Below the pieces are notes generated by a model that made no database searches, was not told where the DNA came from, and worked only from the letters and a program-made list of their open reading frames with translations. A stretch of 64,000 nucleotides of DNA from Oehlia diaphana (taxonomy: Eukaryota; Glomeromycota; Glomeromycetes; Glomerales; Glomeraceae), in contig QZLH01000089.1 in NCBI GenBank assembly GCA_003833135.1, positions 8,052-72,051 of the forward strand, written 5' to 3'. The translations under genes and the position numbers were made by a program. Below are positions 12,060-24,870 of the stretch, one piece after another. Within the stretch, counting starts at the first letter, position 1, and each line of letters opens with the position of its first letter.

Positions 12060-12330
12060 GTGAATTCAGATTGCATTCATATCACCGATAATTATCTCAC
12101 CGACAGACGTTTCACCGGCAGGGTCATTTCGCAGACAAATGTTTCGCCGACGATCATCTCACCAACAAAGGAATTTAGGGTTAAAATTAGGGTTAGGTAA
12201 TAAATTAGGTTAGGTAATAAATTAGGTTTAGTATTAGGTTAATTAGGTTAGGGTAAATTGATTAGGCTTTCAAAACTACATCTGTCGGCGAGATAATTGC
12301 CGGTGAAATGACAGATCCCTAAAAACTATT
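12060..12330. mobile_element. CGCCGA-type inverted-repeat element with telomere-like core
   Basis: The left part repeats variants of TTTCACCGGCA, TTTCGCCGACGATCATCTCA and TCACCGACAG. The right part (about 12283-12325) is their inverse, for example CTGTCGGCGAGATAATTGCC. The core at 12175-12260 is degenerate TTAGGG/TTAGGT repeats. The composition is distinct from the surrounding DNA and no target duplication was delimited. It sits in the 1.2-kb intergenic space between two head-to-head BTB loci. Elements of this phrase type occur widely in eukaryotes; the class is uncertain. Confidence 0.5.
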
Positions 12331-12499
12331 ACAGTAACTAAAATAAATTAATCTGTCAAATCAGATCATGCCGTAAATCCATTAGGCAGATACTATTTGT
12401 AACACATCTGCAAATTTAAAAGTCGATCATGCGATTAAAAAAAAAATTATTTTTCTTTTTAACGTTAAAGTTGAATTAAACTATTATACTTAAAAAAAA

Positions 12500-14009
12500 A
12501 TGTCTATTCAATTTTTTTCAAAATTAAGTCAAAACTATATTGAAATTTTAGAGGATAATGAATATTATGATATTACTATTGAAGTTGGTAAGGATCCTAA
12601 CGTAAAAATATTTCATGCACATATGATCATCCTATGTCACCATTCTTCATTTTTACGGGGAATTTTAACTTCAAATAAAAAGAATAATGATGACTTAGCT
12701 CATATTAAATTATCAAATATTTCGCCAGAAACCTTTCAAATTATTTTGAGGTAAAGTAATACGTATCATAATTAATTTAAAATATTAAATTTTAATACTT
12801 TATATAAATCTTAATATATATAGATATCTTTATGGTGCCATTTTTTTCACTAAATGGACAAGATACTTTAGATATTTTTAAAGTTTTGATTGCTGCTGAT
12901 GAACTTCTACTTCATGAATTAGTTGACTATTTACAAAAATATTTAATTGAAAACAAAACTGAGTGGATGGAACAATATTTGAACTTATACATCGAACAAG
13001 TTTTCAATCTAATAATTTATCAGAACTTCAACAATTTTGTACAGATTTTATATTTAAATCACCCGACAAAATATTTAAATCACTTGATTTTACATCGTTA
13101 TCCGAAAAATCATTAATTTCGCTTATCAAAAAGGATGATTTTCAAATGAAAGAAATTGAAGTATGGGAACATGTGTTAAAATGGGGACTTGTACAAAATC
13201 AAACCCTAATTTCAGATCCTGATACTAAATCTTTAAAATGATGGGAAATACTTTACAAAATTGTATACCTTTAATTAGATTTTTTAGTTTATCATCTAAA
13301 GAATTTTTGCACAAAGTGAGTCCATACAAAAAACTTTTAAACCATCAACTTTATAAAAATTTATTGGATTCTTATATGGATCCTGATGTCGAGCCAAATG
13401 ATAGAAATTTATCACTTCCCAGAAACTTAAAAATAAATTATCATGTTATTGAATCAAATATCGTTAATTTGAATATAACTTCAACTATTTCAAGATGGAT
13501 TGATAAAGTGGATTGTAATGGTAAATTTTCATATGTGAAAGAATTATATTACCATACAAATTCAAATTATTATTAAGAGGTAGTCGTGATGGATTTAGTC
13601 TTAAAAAATTTCATGAATTATGCGATGATAAACCCAATACTGTTACATTTATTAAAGTAAAGGAAACTGGTGAAATCTTAGGTGGACAGGTGGACATAAT
13701 CCTACAATAAGGAATTCTTGTAATGGTAATTGGGGTCAATCTTATTGTAGTTTTATATTTTCTTTTAAGAACAAAGATGAGATTAAAGATTCAATTTTAA
13801 GTCGCATTAAAAATATAGATAGATAAGGCGTTATGTTATTTTAAAAATAGTGGTCCCTCATTTGGCGGTTCTGATCTTATATTATCATGTAATAATGGCT
13901 ATATGACCTTAATATATGTAAGCAAATTAACTATGAGAAAAGAATAAGGGATACTGAAGATAAATTTTATATAGAAGATTATGAAGTATTTCAAATCACG
14001 AAAAAATAA
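12500..14009 (+). pseudogene. BTB-BACK-TLDc pseudogene
   Basis: This locus is collinear with the 9770-11299 gene. Exon 1 (12500-12750) encodes the BTB N-terminus from MSIQFF and keeps a GTAAAG donor; the acceptor is TATATAG at about 12823. Downstream there is an extra T in a T run near 12840, a lost base near 12978 and a small deletion near 13226 that removes part of the BACK region and shifts frame. A further lost base lies near 13550, an 8-bp insertion near 13688, and a stop (TAA) near 13824. The TLDc motifs (RGSRDGF, FHELCDD, SFIFSF, GPSFGGSD, EDYEVFQI) survive in separate frames. With at least five frame breaks it cannot encode the full protein. It could still give a truncated BTB-only product of 84-95 residues. 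Confidence 0.9.
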
Positions 14010-15400
14010 GAGAATAAAATATTGTAAATATCCTTAAAGATCATTCATATTTTTGTTTTCACAATATAGATTTTATTTTTTTTTTCAAAAAAAAAAAAAA
14101 ATACATAAATAAATAAATAAATGAAAATTATTAAAATTCTTAATAAAACTTTTGATATCGTTGCCACGACTGCTCGTTTTTAGTGTCTAAAATGAAAATA
14201 AAAAGAATGAACTTTTAAAATTCAATAGAAAAAAAGAAATTTAGTAACTTAGTAAATTTGTAATTTTTTAAAATTTAAATAATATTTATCGTTCAATTTC
14301 CTTTACCATCGAGAAATTATAAAGTAATCACAAGATAAGTAAATTTTCATATATGTATAATTTATTGTGATATGTTCATTCTAATTTATGGCATGAATTT
14401 GCGATTTAAGATAGACCTATCATTTTTTGGAATATATTGCACAAAGCGGATATATTGAGATACTTCAAATTTGGATATGATTTCGCTATTCTTTACCAGT
14501 AATTATTGTGCGATACAGGTAACGCGCGTCAGGTATCTGACGCACAACAAATTATGACATGGTTTGAAAAAATTTAATTTTACAAACTCACAAATACCGT
14601 AATACCGTATATTGAATCGTTTATAATAAATATGAGGATATATCATGACACACTTATATAATATGCTTTAACAAAGAATGATTACCCTTTGTTTTTTTCT
14701 TATATGTGTAAAAAGTTTATTTATAGGTTATTTTTGTGCCTATAATTTTACCTTTAAAAGATTTGAGTTTTTATATATTAACGTTAAAGCAATTAAACAT
14801 AAAAGTTACAACAAAGACACAAAGCATAAATTTATATATATTATCATATTTCAAATACTAATTATGAGTTTATATCAAGAATAAATTAAAAAAAATTAAA
14901 TACAATTCCGTTTTCTGTAATTAGAATAGCAAAATTTACGTAATTGATCCTCTTTAGAAACTAGTTTCGCAATTTCGATTTACAACAATTTTTCCAAATC
15001 ATTCAGCAAAATTTCAACTCGAAGATATGTCAACATAGATTTACTGTAATTGACCCAAGATAACTTATTTTTATTCTCTTGGTTAAAAGTGTAAAGTTTA
15101 CAAAAAGAATTATGTCGAGTATGTAACACTTTCGAAAATTCGTAACAAGTATATAGAAATCTATTTGGATAAAATTATGGTCATGTGATAAAAATCATAA
15201 ATCAAGTAAAATTTGCAAATCTTATTATCTGTAACCGTAAGCGCAGTATTTGTGGATCGGCAAGTTGTGGCTGTAAAATTAGCCAAATTTTTTACAGAAA
15301 ACTACATATTTTTGTACAACTATCGGAACCATTTAATTACCAACCGACATAATATGAAACTTATAAAATTTCCCCCCCTTTTTTTTTCTTTCTCGTCAAT
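14010..15400. other. Intergenic, nothing recognised
   Basis: AT-rich. Small open frames (14678-14884, 15213-15446) lack domains, and the second overlaps the true F-box start in another frame. A C/T tract lies directly upstream of the F-box ATG at 15401. Confidence 0.5.
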
Positions 15401-17017
15401 ATGTCATGTTCAAAATTATTTTCAGGAGATTTACCCGAATTATTAAATGAAATTATGAAATATATGAATGATATTTCAACTTTACATTCATGTGTTTTAG
15501 TTAATAGAATATGGTGTCGTATGGCAATTCCATTATTATGGGAAGATCCATTTTCATTTCATGATTATAGTATTATCGATTATCTTTTAAATAATTTAAA
15601 TGAAGAAGATAAAATAAAATTAAAAGATTATGAAATTAATAGTAAAATATTACCATTAAATACATTATTTAATTATCCAAGTTTTATTAAAAAGTTAAAT
15701 ACTAAAGATATGATTTATTGTATTAAAAAATGGGTGGCAACATCTAGTACCCTAAAAAATGATAAACAAAATTTAATTTTACGTTCAAATTTTTTAAATT
15801 CAATAAGATTAATATATAAATCATTATTTAAAATATTAATTGAAAATCAAGTAAAATTACATACTTTTAAAATTAAAATTATTACAGGAGGATTTTTTAA
15901 TAGTATTATTGAATTAATATTACAAAATCCAAATTTCATTTATAATATTAAAAATTTTATGATTTGTATTTCTTATAGAAGTATTAATAATTTAAAAAAT
16001 ATTGAAACTTTTTTATCATTATTATCATTAAATAATAATTCATTTTCAACACTTTATTTTCAACATGGTAAATTGAATAATATTATTAAACATACATCAC
16101 TTATGATTTCTTTACAAAAAAATCTTAAAAAAATTATATTTCGTTCAAATGATTATCCTTTATATGATTCATTATTATCATTAAAAAATTCTAATTGTTC
16201 AAATACTTTAAAAACTATTATATTTTATCAAATTGATTTTAATAATATTTTTATTTTTAAAGAATTTTTTGAACAATTAAATGTTTTAGATTCTATTCAT
16301 ATGATTTATTGTCAATTTTTTAATTCTGAATTTATTCAACAAATTAATAATCTTAATAAACCATTTAAATTAAGATCTTTATATATTCAAGATGGAACTT
16401 ATCATATTGATTCTATGGAATTATTATTAAAAAAATCAAATGATTATTTAGAAAATTTTGGTTTTGGACTTGAAAATCGTATATTAATTGATTTGATTAA
16501 AAATCATTGTAAAAAAATTAAATTTTTGGAATTTCCTGAATTTGATAATATTTATTTAGCATTTGATTTAATTGAAAATATTGGTCAAAATCTTAATTAT
16601 CTTAATATTTGTTTTCATGATTCTTATAATGATTATTATGATGATGATGAATTAATTGAATTTAGTTCAACTATATTAAAAGATTTAGGTCAAATTCTTC
16701 CTTTAAGATTAGAATATTTATATTTATATCTTTATACAATTACAAAAAGTGATTTTGAAATATTTTTAAAAAATTCTCAGAATACTTTTATTGAAAAATT
16801 TTTAATTATTAATCATACTCAAACTAAAGATGATGATAATGATTTAACTAATTTATTAGATGAATATATTGTGAAAAAGAGAAGAGTTAGATATTTGGCA
16901 TTAAAAGATCATGATATGTTTTATTTAGAAGAGAAATGTAAATTATATGGTATTATAATTAAAGATTATAAACAATTATTTACTAGTTTTTATGATTATA
17001 TAAATGAAATGTATTAA
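15401..17017 (+). CDS. F-box protein with leucine/asparagine-rich repeat region
   Basis: A single-exon frame of 538 codons. The F-box is at about residues 9-50: LPELLNEIMKYM, the SCVLVNRIWCR helix and the conserved PLLWEDPF end. The rest is an extended region very rich in L, I, N and K with LRR-like spacing (for example L..L.I..C), fitting the F-box/LRR architecture where the C-terminal repeats bind the substrate and the F-box binds Skp1 in an SCF ubiquitin ligase. The ATG is preceded by a CT-rich stretch and is the first in frame. Codons are strongly AT-ending. It is only distantly similar to the two F-box genes at 36.7 and 42.0 kb. The substrate is unknown. Confidence 0.88.
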   Translation: MSCSKLFSGDLPELLNEIMKYMNDISTLHSCVLVNRIWCRMAIPLLWEDPFSFHDYSIIDYLLNNLNEEDKIKLKDYEINSKILPLNTLFNYPSFIKKLNTKDMIYCIKKWVATSSTLKNDKQNLILRSNFLNSIRLIYKSLFKILIENQVKLHTFKIKIITGGFFNSIIELILQNPNFIYNIKNFMICISYRSINNLKNIETFLSLLSLNNNSFSTLYFQHGKLNNIIKHTSLMISLQKNLKKIIFRSNDYPLYDSLLSLKNSNCSNTLKTIIFYQIDFNNIFIFKEFFEQLNVLDSIHMIYCQFFNSEFIQQINNLNKPFKLRSLYIQDGTYHIDSMELLLKKSNDYLENFGFGLENRILIDLIKNHCKKIKFLEFPEFDNIYLAFDLIENIGQNLNYLNICFHDSYNDYYDDDELIEFSSTILKDLGQILPLRLEYLYLYLYTITKSDFEIFLKNSQNTFIEKFLIINHTQTKDDDNDLTNLLDEYIVKKRRVRYLALKDHDMFYLEEKCKLYGIIIKDYKQLFTSFYDYINEMY

Positions 17018-18636
17018 AAAATTAGTTTATGTAGTATTATTATTATTTTTTGTAAAGTTATATATATATTTTTTATTTTGGACATTTACTTTGATGTTTG
17101 ATTTTTTTTTTTTTCCTCTCTTTTTTAAATAAAAAAAAATTTAAAACAACAATTATCTTTTGATATTTTGATAAAGAGAAAATATTCAGGTGTTAAAAAA
17201 AAACGTTATAATACATCCTAAAAAAGTGAATAAACACAATTTATTACAAAAAGAAAAGGTCATTGCCATCGGTTGGTGTGCAATTAGATAAATTTTATTT
17301 ATTAGCGTTAGTAGTAAAAATATATTTTCCCAAGTTCAAAATAAAATGAAAATTCAACGAATTTCTAAGTTATATTATTCATGAATACTTTCAAAGTCTA
17401 TTTAAATGACGATCTAATTTCTAAATTATAATTATTATAATTTCAAACCAATTAAAAATTTGGTATGAAATTTTTAAAAAATTTATGTAGATCATTTTTG
17501 GAAGCGAAGGAAAATTCCGATGCTATTTTTGGGAAATTATATTTTGATACTTCTTGCAAAGAAATGCAAAAAAAAAAAAAGGCTTAAACATACTAGTTAA
17601 TTAGCTGATATTTATTATTTAAAAAATTTAATATCAGATGGAATGATTTTTAATGATTTTTACTTATTGTAAATAAAATCATACGAAATTTGGTAATTGT
17701 GATTGAGAAAAAAAAAGTGAACATTCAATAGATTATTATTATTTTTTCATTTTGACAATTTGTATTGTATTATAAAACGTAATATTAAAAAAAATATTTT
17801 TTTTTGCCTTTTTGATTATAATAATGACCACTTGAATATTTATTTATTACTATATTTTAAATGTATTAAAATTTTAAATTCATTATTAATTAATCATATA
17901 ATGAATATAATATCTTCTAAAGTGGACATATCGTGTGAGATCCGGAAAATATTAAAATTAGTAAAGATCCAGCCAAAAAAAAAATTATTATTGGCTTGTA
18001 CGCATTTTTTCAGGGCTAGAATTATAATAGTGTCAGTCAGTTACTAAAACAGGAAATATAAAATTCCGGCCAACATTATCAAAAATTGTCTAAGAAAGGA
18101 AAGATTCACATGATATTCTACGCATTTCAGTATTTTTCTGGTCCTATTATGTGATCAAAAATAATCATACGCTTATCTCATTTTTCAGCAGTATTAATCC
18201 CGATTCTAATATTGTAGACTTTTAAATAATTTCAATGAGGTGATATAACAAATTTTATAAATATACTTAAAATATTTCACGTCAAGATCTTACATTCTCT
18301 TTAATTACTAACTGGGAGGGTAAATTTTTTTATTATGGTGTTCTTAATTGAAATAACGAATTTAATAAATTAAACTTTATTCATATAACCGCTGAAATAT
18401 ACTATGATTTTATTATGCAAATATCATTCTGTATCACTAGTTTATTTGTCAATATTAACAATACATACTTTATTTGATTTTATCGCCTACTATTTCAGTT
18501 TAGAAAAAAAACAAGAAATGAAAGAAAAAAAATAAAGAATTTAGTAAATTTTATATAACATAAAATATAAATTAATTTTTGATTTGATATTGTAGTAATT
18601 TATGTAACCGTAATCCGTAATCCTAAAAGTAATAAG
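17018..18636. other. Intergenic, with duplicated BTB 3' flank
   Basis: No gene was recognised. The open frame 17760-18047 is AT-driven. The segment from about 17890 matches 9240-9769 (the 3' flank of the related BTB gene). Confidence 0.5.
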
Positions 18637-20162
18637 TTATTTTAATAGATTTCTTATAATTTGAAACACTTCGTAATCCTCTATGCAAAACATATAACCA
18701 ATATCACTTATCTTTTTCTCATAATATTCTTGTTTACATACATTATAACTATAATGATCTGATGATGCAATATATACACCAATAATAGATAATTTGAGAT
18801 CAGAAGATCCAAATGAGGGTCCATGATGATTAGAGTAATATAATGCTTTATTCATATTGGCTACATGACTCAAAATTGAATCGTCTGGTCTATTTTTATT
18901 CTTAAATGAGAATATAAAACTACAAGATTGACTCCAACCACCAGAAGATTTCCATATCGAAGGATTATATCCACCTAAAATTTCCTCAGTTCCTTTAACT
19001 TTAATAAAAACTACAGTATTGAGTATAATTCATGAAATTTTTTAGGTGAAAATCCATCTCGGCTCCCTCTTAGCAATAGATTGAATTTATACGGCAAATA
19101 CAATTCTCTAAGATGAGCTAATTTATTATTAATATCCACTTTATCAACCCACCTCGAAACAATTGAAGCAATATTTGAATTAACAATATTTGAATCAATG
19201 ATTCCGTCAATTTTTAAATTTCTAGGAAGTGGAATATTACTGTTACCTGGTTTAAAATCAGGATCCATATAAGAATTCAATAAATCTTTGTAGATTTGAT
19301 GATTTAATAGTTTTTTATATGGACTCGCTTTATGTAAAAATTCTTTAGAAGATAAACTAAAAAATCTAATTGAAGGTAAACAATTTAGTAAAGTATTTTT
19401 CATCATTTTAAAATCATCATCTGTCCAAGTATTAGGATCTGAAATTAGAGTTTTATTTTGTGCAAGTCCCCATTTTAACACATGTTCCCATACTTCAATT
19501 TCTTTCATTTGTAAATCATCTCTTTTAATAAGTGAAATCAAATATTTCTCAGGTAACGAAGTAAAATCAAGTGATTTAAATATTTTTTCGGGTGATTTAG
19601 CCATGAAATCTATGCAAAATTGTTGAAGTTCTGAAATATTATTGGATTGAAAACTAATTCGATGAATAAGTTCAAAATGTTGTTCCATCCATTCAGTTTT
19701 GTTTTCAATTAAATACTTTTGTAAATAATCAACCATCTCATTAAGATGAAGCACGTCCGCAGCAATCAAAATTTTAATAATATCTGAAGTATCATTTTCA
19801 TTCAAAGAAAAAATACCACCCTAGATATATCTATTACAAAATTAACATTAAAATAATATTATCGTATATTAATATCTCATAATAATTTATTACATATATA
19901 CTACTTACTTTAAAATGATTTAAAAATTATCCGGTGAGATATTTGGAAACTTAATATGAGTCAAAACATTATCATTATTCTTCTTATTTGAAGCTAAATA
20001 TCTTCTTAAATATGGGGAACGGTAACATAAAATACCAGTATGTGCACGAAATATTTTTACGTTAGGGTCTTCACCAACTTCAATTGTACTATCATAATAT
20101 TCATCATCTTCCAATAATTCAATAAAATTTTGACTTAATTTCTGAAAAAATTGAATAGACAT
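18637..20162 (-). pseudogene. BTB-BACK-TLDc pseudogene, recent copy of the 9770-11299 gene
   Basis: Exon 1 is 19909-20162, the intron 19831-19908 (78 bp, GTAAGT...ATAG) and exon 2 18637-19830. It is very similar to the intact gene at 9770-11299, including exon-1 length (254 bp). It has three breaks. A TAA in exon 1 (about 19922) replaces a glutamine codon near the donor. A TAG in the first codons of exon 2 (about 19823) replaces the second tyrosine of the Y-I-Y-G-G turn. A short deletion near 19020 shifts frame inside the TLDc domain. The middle (19011-19805) and end (18637-18873) are still long open frames. Shared flanks show a segmental duplication. The low divergence and few breaks suggest recent loss of function. 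Confidence 0.9.
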
Positions 20163-20248
20163 TTTATGAAAAAAAAAGAAAAAAGAAAAAAAAAGTTTGT
20201 TCAACGTTACGTTTACATGATCGACTGTCTACATTAATGTCATTATGG

Positions 20249-20256
20249 CGCAGTAT
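20249..20256 (-). promoter_or_regulatory. ACTGCGCC candidate promoter motif
   Basis: The octamer lies 87 bp upstream of the BTB pseudogene start at 20162, at a position comparable with the intact paralogue (117 bp). Confidence 0.3.
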
Positions 20257-20601
20257 TTATAACAATTATAAATAATCAGCCTAATGCCGGACGGAATCTC
20301 TTCTAATGATTGAACTTGAAGAATATTACTAATTTTATGTGTTAACCATCCGATTTATCAGTCAATTTAGACCAATTGGAAATTCCAAATCAAGAATGAG
20401 AAAAAAATAATATTTATGGAGTATTTTATTCAAACCACGCACCGATACAACTTTCTGACATACTGAAATTATTAGTATACATTTTAGGTCATAATATTTT
20501 ATTAAATTACATTGATAAATATTAAAAAATAAAGAACCTATCAAATATTTATTTGTAGAAATTATATAATTATGTGATATACAGTATATTAAGTAAATTT
20601 A

Positions 20602-22104
20602 CTAATTTCTTATTAATTGAAACACTTCATAATCTTCTATATAAAATTTATTGTCATCTCTAATCTTTTTCTCATAATATTCTTGTTTACATATATTAAG
20701 ATCATAATGATTTAATGAATTTACACCATACCGAATAGTAACAGATAATTTAAGATCAGAGGAACCAAATGAAGGACCACATAAATCAGAAAAAAATAAT
20801 GCTTTATCCGTATTTTTTACATAACTTAATGTTGAATTTTTAATATTATCTTTAAAGGAAAATATAAAACTATCCAAAGATTGAGTCCAATCACCATAAT
20901 ATTTCCATATTGAAGGATTATATCCACCTAAAATTTCTTCAGCTCCTTTGACTCTAATAAAAGTTATAGTATTAGGTTTATCATCACATAATTCATGAAA
21001 TTTTATAGGAGTAAAACCATCTTGGCTTCCTCTTAATAACAATTTAAATTTGTATGGAAAATACATTTCTCTTAAATATGAAAAATTATTATTAACATCC
21101 ACTTTATCAACCCATCTTGAAATTATGGAAATAATATTCAAATTAACGATTCTTGAATCAATAATTCCATCAATTTTAATACTTCTAGGAAGTGATATAT
21201 TATCATAATTTGGTTCACCTTCAGAATCAATATAAGAATTTAATAAATCTTTATAAAGTTGATGATTTAAAAGCTTTTTGTATGGATCAACATTACGAAA
21301 GAATTCTTTAGATGATAAACTAAAAAATCTAATCAAAGGTAAACAATTTTGTAAAGTATTTTTCATTACATTGAAATCGTTATCTGACCAAGTATCAGGA
21401 TCTGGATTTAGAGTAGGATTTTGTTCAAGACCCCATTTTAATACACATTTCCAAACTTCAGATTCTTTCATTTGCAAATCATCCCTCTTAATAATAGAAA
21501 CTAAAGATTCTTCTGGAAGTGAGACGAATTCAGGTGAATTAAATATATTCTCAGGAGAATTAACGTTATTCAATAAATTATTAGATTGAATACTTGTTTG
21601 ATTAGTAAGTTCAAAATGTTCTTTCGTCCACCCAGGTTTATTTTCGATCAAATATTTTTGTAAATGATCAACTAATTCTTGAAGTTGAAATAATTCAGCA
21701 ATTTCCAATATCTTTATTGGTTGCAAAGTAATATTTTCGTTCAATGAAAAAATACCACCGTAAATATATCTATAATATTGATTAAACCGATATTCTTTTT
21801 TAATTTATTAAATTATTATATTACAGTATTAATAAATAACTTACTTTAAAATTATTTGAAAGATTTCTGGTGATATATTTTGTAATTTAATATGAAACAA
21901 GTCATTATAATTTCTATTCTTTTTATTTTTCGAAGCTATTATTTCTCTAAAATAAGAAGAACGGTAGCATAAAATGCTCATATGAGCGCGGAATATTTTC
22001 ACATAAGGATTTTCACCAACTTCAATAGTAATATCATAATATTCATCATCCTCCAATAATTCAATAAAATTTTGACTTAATTTCGAAAAAAATTGAGTAG
22101 ACAT
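20602..22104 (-). CDS. BTB-BACK-TLDc domain protein (intact, two exons)
   Basis: Exon 1 is 21845-22104 and exon 2 20602-21769. The intron is 75 bp with GTAAGT donor and ATAG acceptor and splits a lysine codon in the same phase as the other BTB genes here. The product is 475 residues. BTB: MSTQFF start, YYDITIEVG, FRAHMSILCYRS, then Y-I-Y-G-G after the splice. BACK-like helices contain KESEVWKCVLKWG. TLDc has LLLRGSQDGF, FHELCDD, ILGGYNP, GPSFGSSDL and the terminal EDYEVFQLI. Between BTB and BACK it is about a dozen residues shorter than its neighbours, lacking the LQQFC segment. Expected role: adaptor of a cullin-3-type ligase with a TLDc head (family inference). It is in tandem with the 18637-20162 pseudogene, 440 bp apart. 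Confidence 0.92.
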
Positions 22105-22370
22105 TTTTAATATTATAAATTATGGGAAAAATAAAACAATTATTAAAAAATGATAAAAAAAATAATAAATAAATAATAAATAAATTTAATTTAATGGGCT
22201 CAAAATGAGTTTACTTAATTAGTATTTTATAACTAAATATGAAATTTTGTCATACAGCCCACAATCGCGGCTGATATATGCGTAACTTCCTAAATAGTGT
22301 TACAATATTTATTTCTTTTATTCATTACTTAAAATAGAACTTCATTGTAATCTTAACGTAACAAACCATA

Positions 22371-22540
22371 TGGGCCGATTTTTGGAAGGCTAATCAATCA
22401 ACGCACCTGACACACCTCATTTGGTCATAGACCGGTCTAGGCCTTTCCTTTTTTGGTATAAAGTTATATGTAGATCACCGACTAAATATTGCCGCACTGC
22501 TACCGTGGGTTGATTGATTAGAATTCCAAAAATTGGCCGA
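22371..22540. mobile_element. 170-bp Tc1/mariner-like MITE
   Basis: Terminal inverted repeats of about 36 bp, with three or four mismatches, start TGGGCCGATTTTTGGAA on the left and TCGGCCAATTTTTGGAA on the right (reverse complement). They continue with CTAATCAATCAAC. They are bounded by TA on both sides, matching a TA target duplication. The interior is non-coding. Confidence 0.65.
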
Positions 22541-24870
22541 TATGATGTTCAGTACTCCGGCATAACGTGATATTTAACCAATCAAATACGATAAATCAGC
22601 TCTTCGTTATAATGCGAGGTTTCGTTAATTATGTGCTAGATATATGTGTTTTATTTAAAATATAATAAATGTTCATTTATTCATTTGTTCATTTACCATA
22701 AATGTAACCTTTAATATAACTTGACACTGCTTTAACTGGATTAACATATTGAAATAAGAAACTGAAAAAATTGATATATTCAAATTTTATTATAATTTAT
22801 TGACTATTGTAAAATAACACTATTTTTACGTCACAATACGCACTAAATACCAAAGACAAATTCGATTGTAACCTAAATTAGTTTTCTTTTTCGTAAGGTT
22901 TCTGGTTCGCGAGAAAGTAATATTCCTATATTAATTTTGTACTAAAAAAGAAATATTAATAATTGTAATCTATCGTATTAAATTATTTAAATAGTTATTT
23001 TTTTTGATATTTTTTAATTAGTTTACGTAATAAATTTTCGTAGTCCATAAATCGGTGTTTAAAATTTAAAATATTTTCCAACGACGTTAAATAGTATAAA
23101 AGAACATTTTTTTTTTAAAAAAAAATATTGCTGGCATTATACAGATATAAGTAAGGATTCTGTCGAATGAAATATTCATTTTAGTTTGGTGGAACTTTCA
23201 ACTCTGTAATATTATATAATGTCGCAGTAAGAATTTCTAGCGTAAAAATGTCATGATCAACAATAAAATAACAAAAATACGCAAATAATACCAAAAAATG
23301 CCAAAGTATGGAGATTGGAGAGATTGGAGAGTACAAACTATTATCGTTAGATCAAAGTATTATATTATGACAAAAAAAAAACTCTTGTATTAACAATCAA
23401 TATTTGACGAAATTATTTAAGCAATATAAAATTAAAAATCAATAATTACTAAAGAGATTTTTTTAATTTTTTTGAAGATTTAAATACAAACTTGTTGAAT
23501 AATTTTGTCTTAAACAAATATATTACGATACCTTGATTTCTAGTAAGTAGTAATTAGCCGTCCATAACTTTGACTATTTGAAGTATTCAAATAAATAATC
23601 GCTTAAATATTAAATTATCACTAATTTTCTGCAACAGATACTTGCAAATACATTTTATAATCACGAGCCCGATGTATATGCTTAAGAAATACTCAAGGAT
23701 CATGTGGACCGTCATCTGAAATGCGCAGTACGATAATTCCTGATAGCCACTTTCTGGAAATGAGTATCGAACTGCTTTTCCTTTTCATCCGCATTTTTTA
23801 GGAGTAGACGCCCTTCAGATACTGCAAGACATCAGGGTAGAGAGTGGCAGACAGAGAAATTTCTTACTGACACTAGTTGTGTGAAAATGGAACTAGACTT
23901 AGAAAAGCTAAATAAAATTTCAGTTTTAAAACAGATGATCATATAATATCGTTATAATATCTTACAATTTGATGAATTCTAATTGGATCATTTCGTGATG
24001 TTGATGTTTAATGAAGAAATTTTCGGTAATTAGTACAATTAACTGAAGCGACCGTAATATGTCTACACTTCCTGTATAATTAAATTTATATGTTTAATAT
24101 AATAATACACAATCAATGAGAGTGCATATGAAACTCTTAAAATGTTACGCGACGCGTCAACGCGATGATTAATTATTGACAAATATAGATAGATTGATTA
24201 CATATAGGCGCAGTGCTGTAGTGCTGTAATGAGTCATTGTAAAATTTTCATATGTATCACATAATTATTACATAATTATAAAAACATTGTACAACAATAA
24301 AATATATAAAATGACCTTATTTCCTTTTTTTTTTTTTTTCTTACAAAAATATTTTTTCTTATAAAATTTTATACAATAAACTCAAAGAAAAACAAAAAAT
24401 TTTCAAGCGTCACATACCCAATAATATGCTTCAAAGTTTTTTACATGATGATATGTTTATAGACTTAGACACAAACTTAAAACCCACTATAACTATGTTT
24501 CCAAAGTATAGTGTCCTTTGATGGTTCATATGAACAATATGAATAAAAGGTTGATAATAATGTTGTTCCGAGTTCTAAACTCTTCTAACAAAAAAAGATG
24601 ACATACAAACAACAAAAGTCGGTCAAGAATGAACAACTACTACGTTTTCTTGTGTGGCGCAGTAACAGTAACTTACGAAATCATCTCCAGGTAGCGAGGA
24701 TAGGTAATTTCACGTTTATCGTCAGACTTTGGATGACTGTAAGGGTTACTTGCTCATCGAGTGCACTAATCTTTTTGTACATTTTTGTACTTAAAGCATT
24801 TCTGGTCAAGCCAACATTAGTAGTCATTAGTTGGTGAAAAAAAGAAGCAATGAAAATTCATTAGATCTTT
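22541..24870. other. Intergenic, nothing recognised
   Basis: AT-rich. A less AT-biased block at about 23660-23900 looks different in composition but gives no clear frame. The octamer GGCGCAGT occurs at 24207 and 24656 without a nearby recognised gene. The open frame 24598-24837 has no recognisable domain. Confidence 0.45.

Noticed and set aside
12175..12260. Chromosome end or true telomere
   Set aside because: The repeats are few, degenerate and internal, with genes on both sides.
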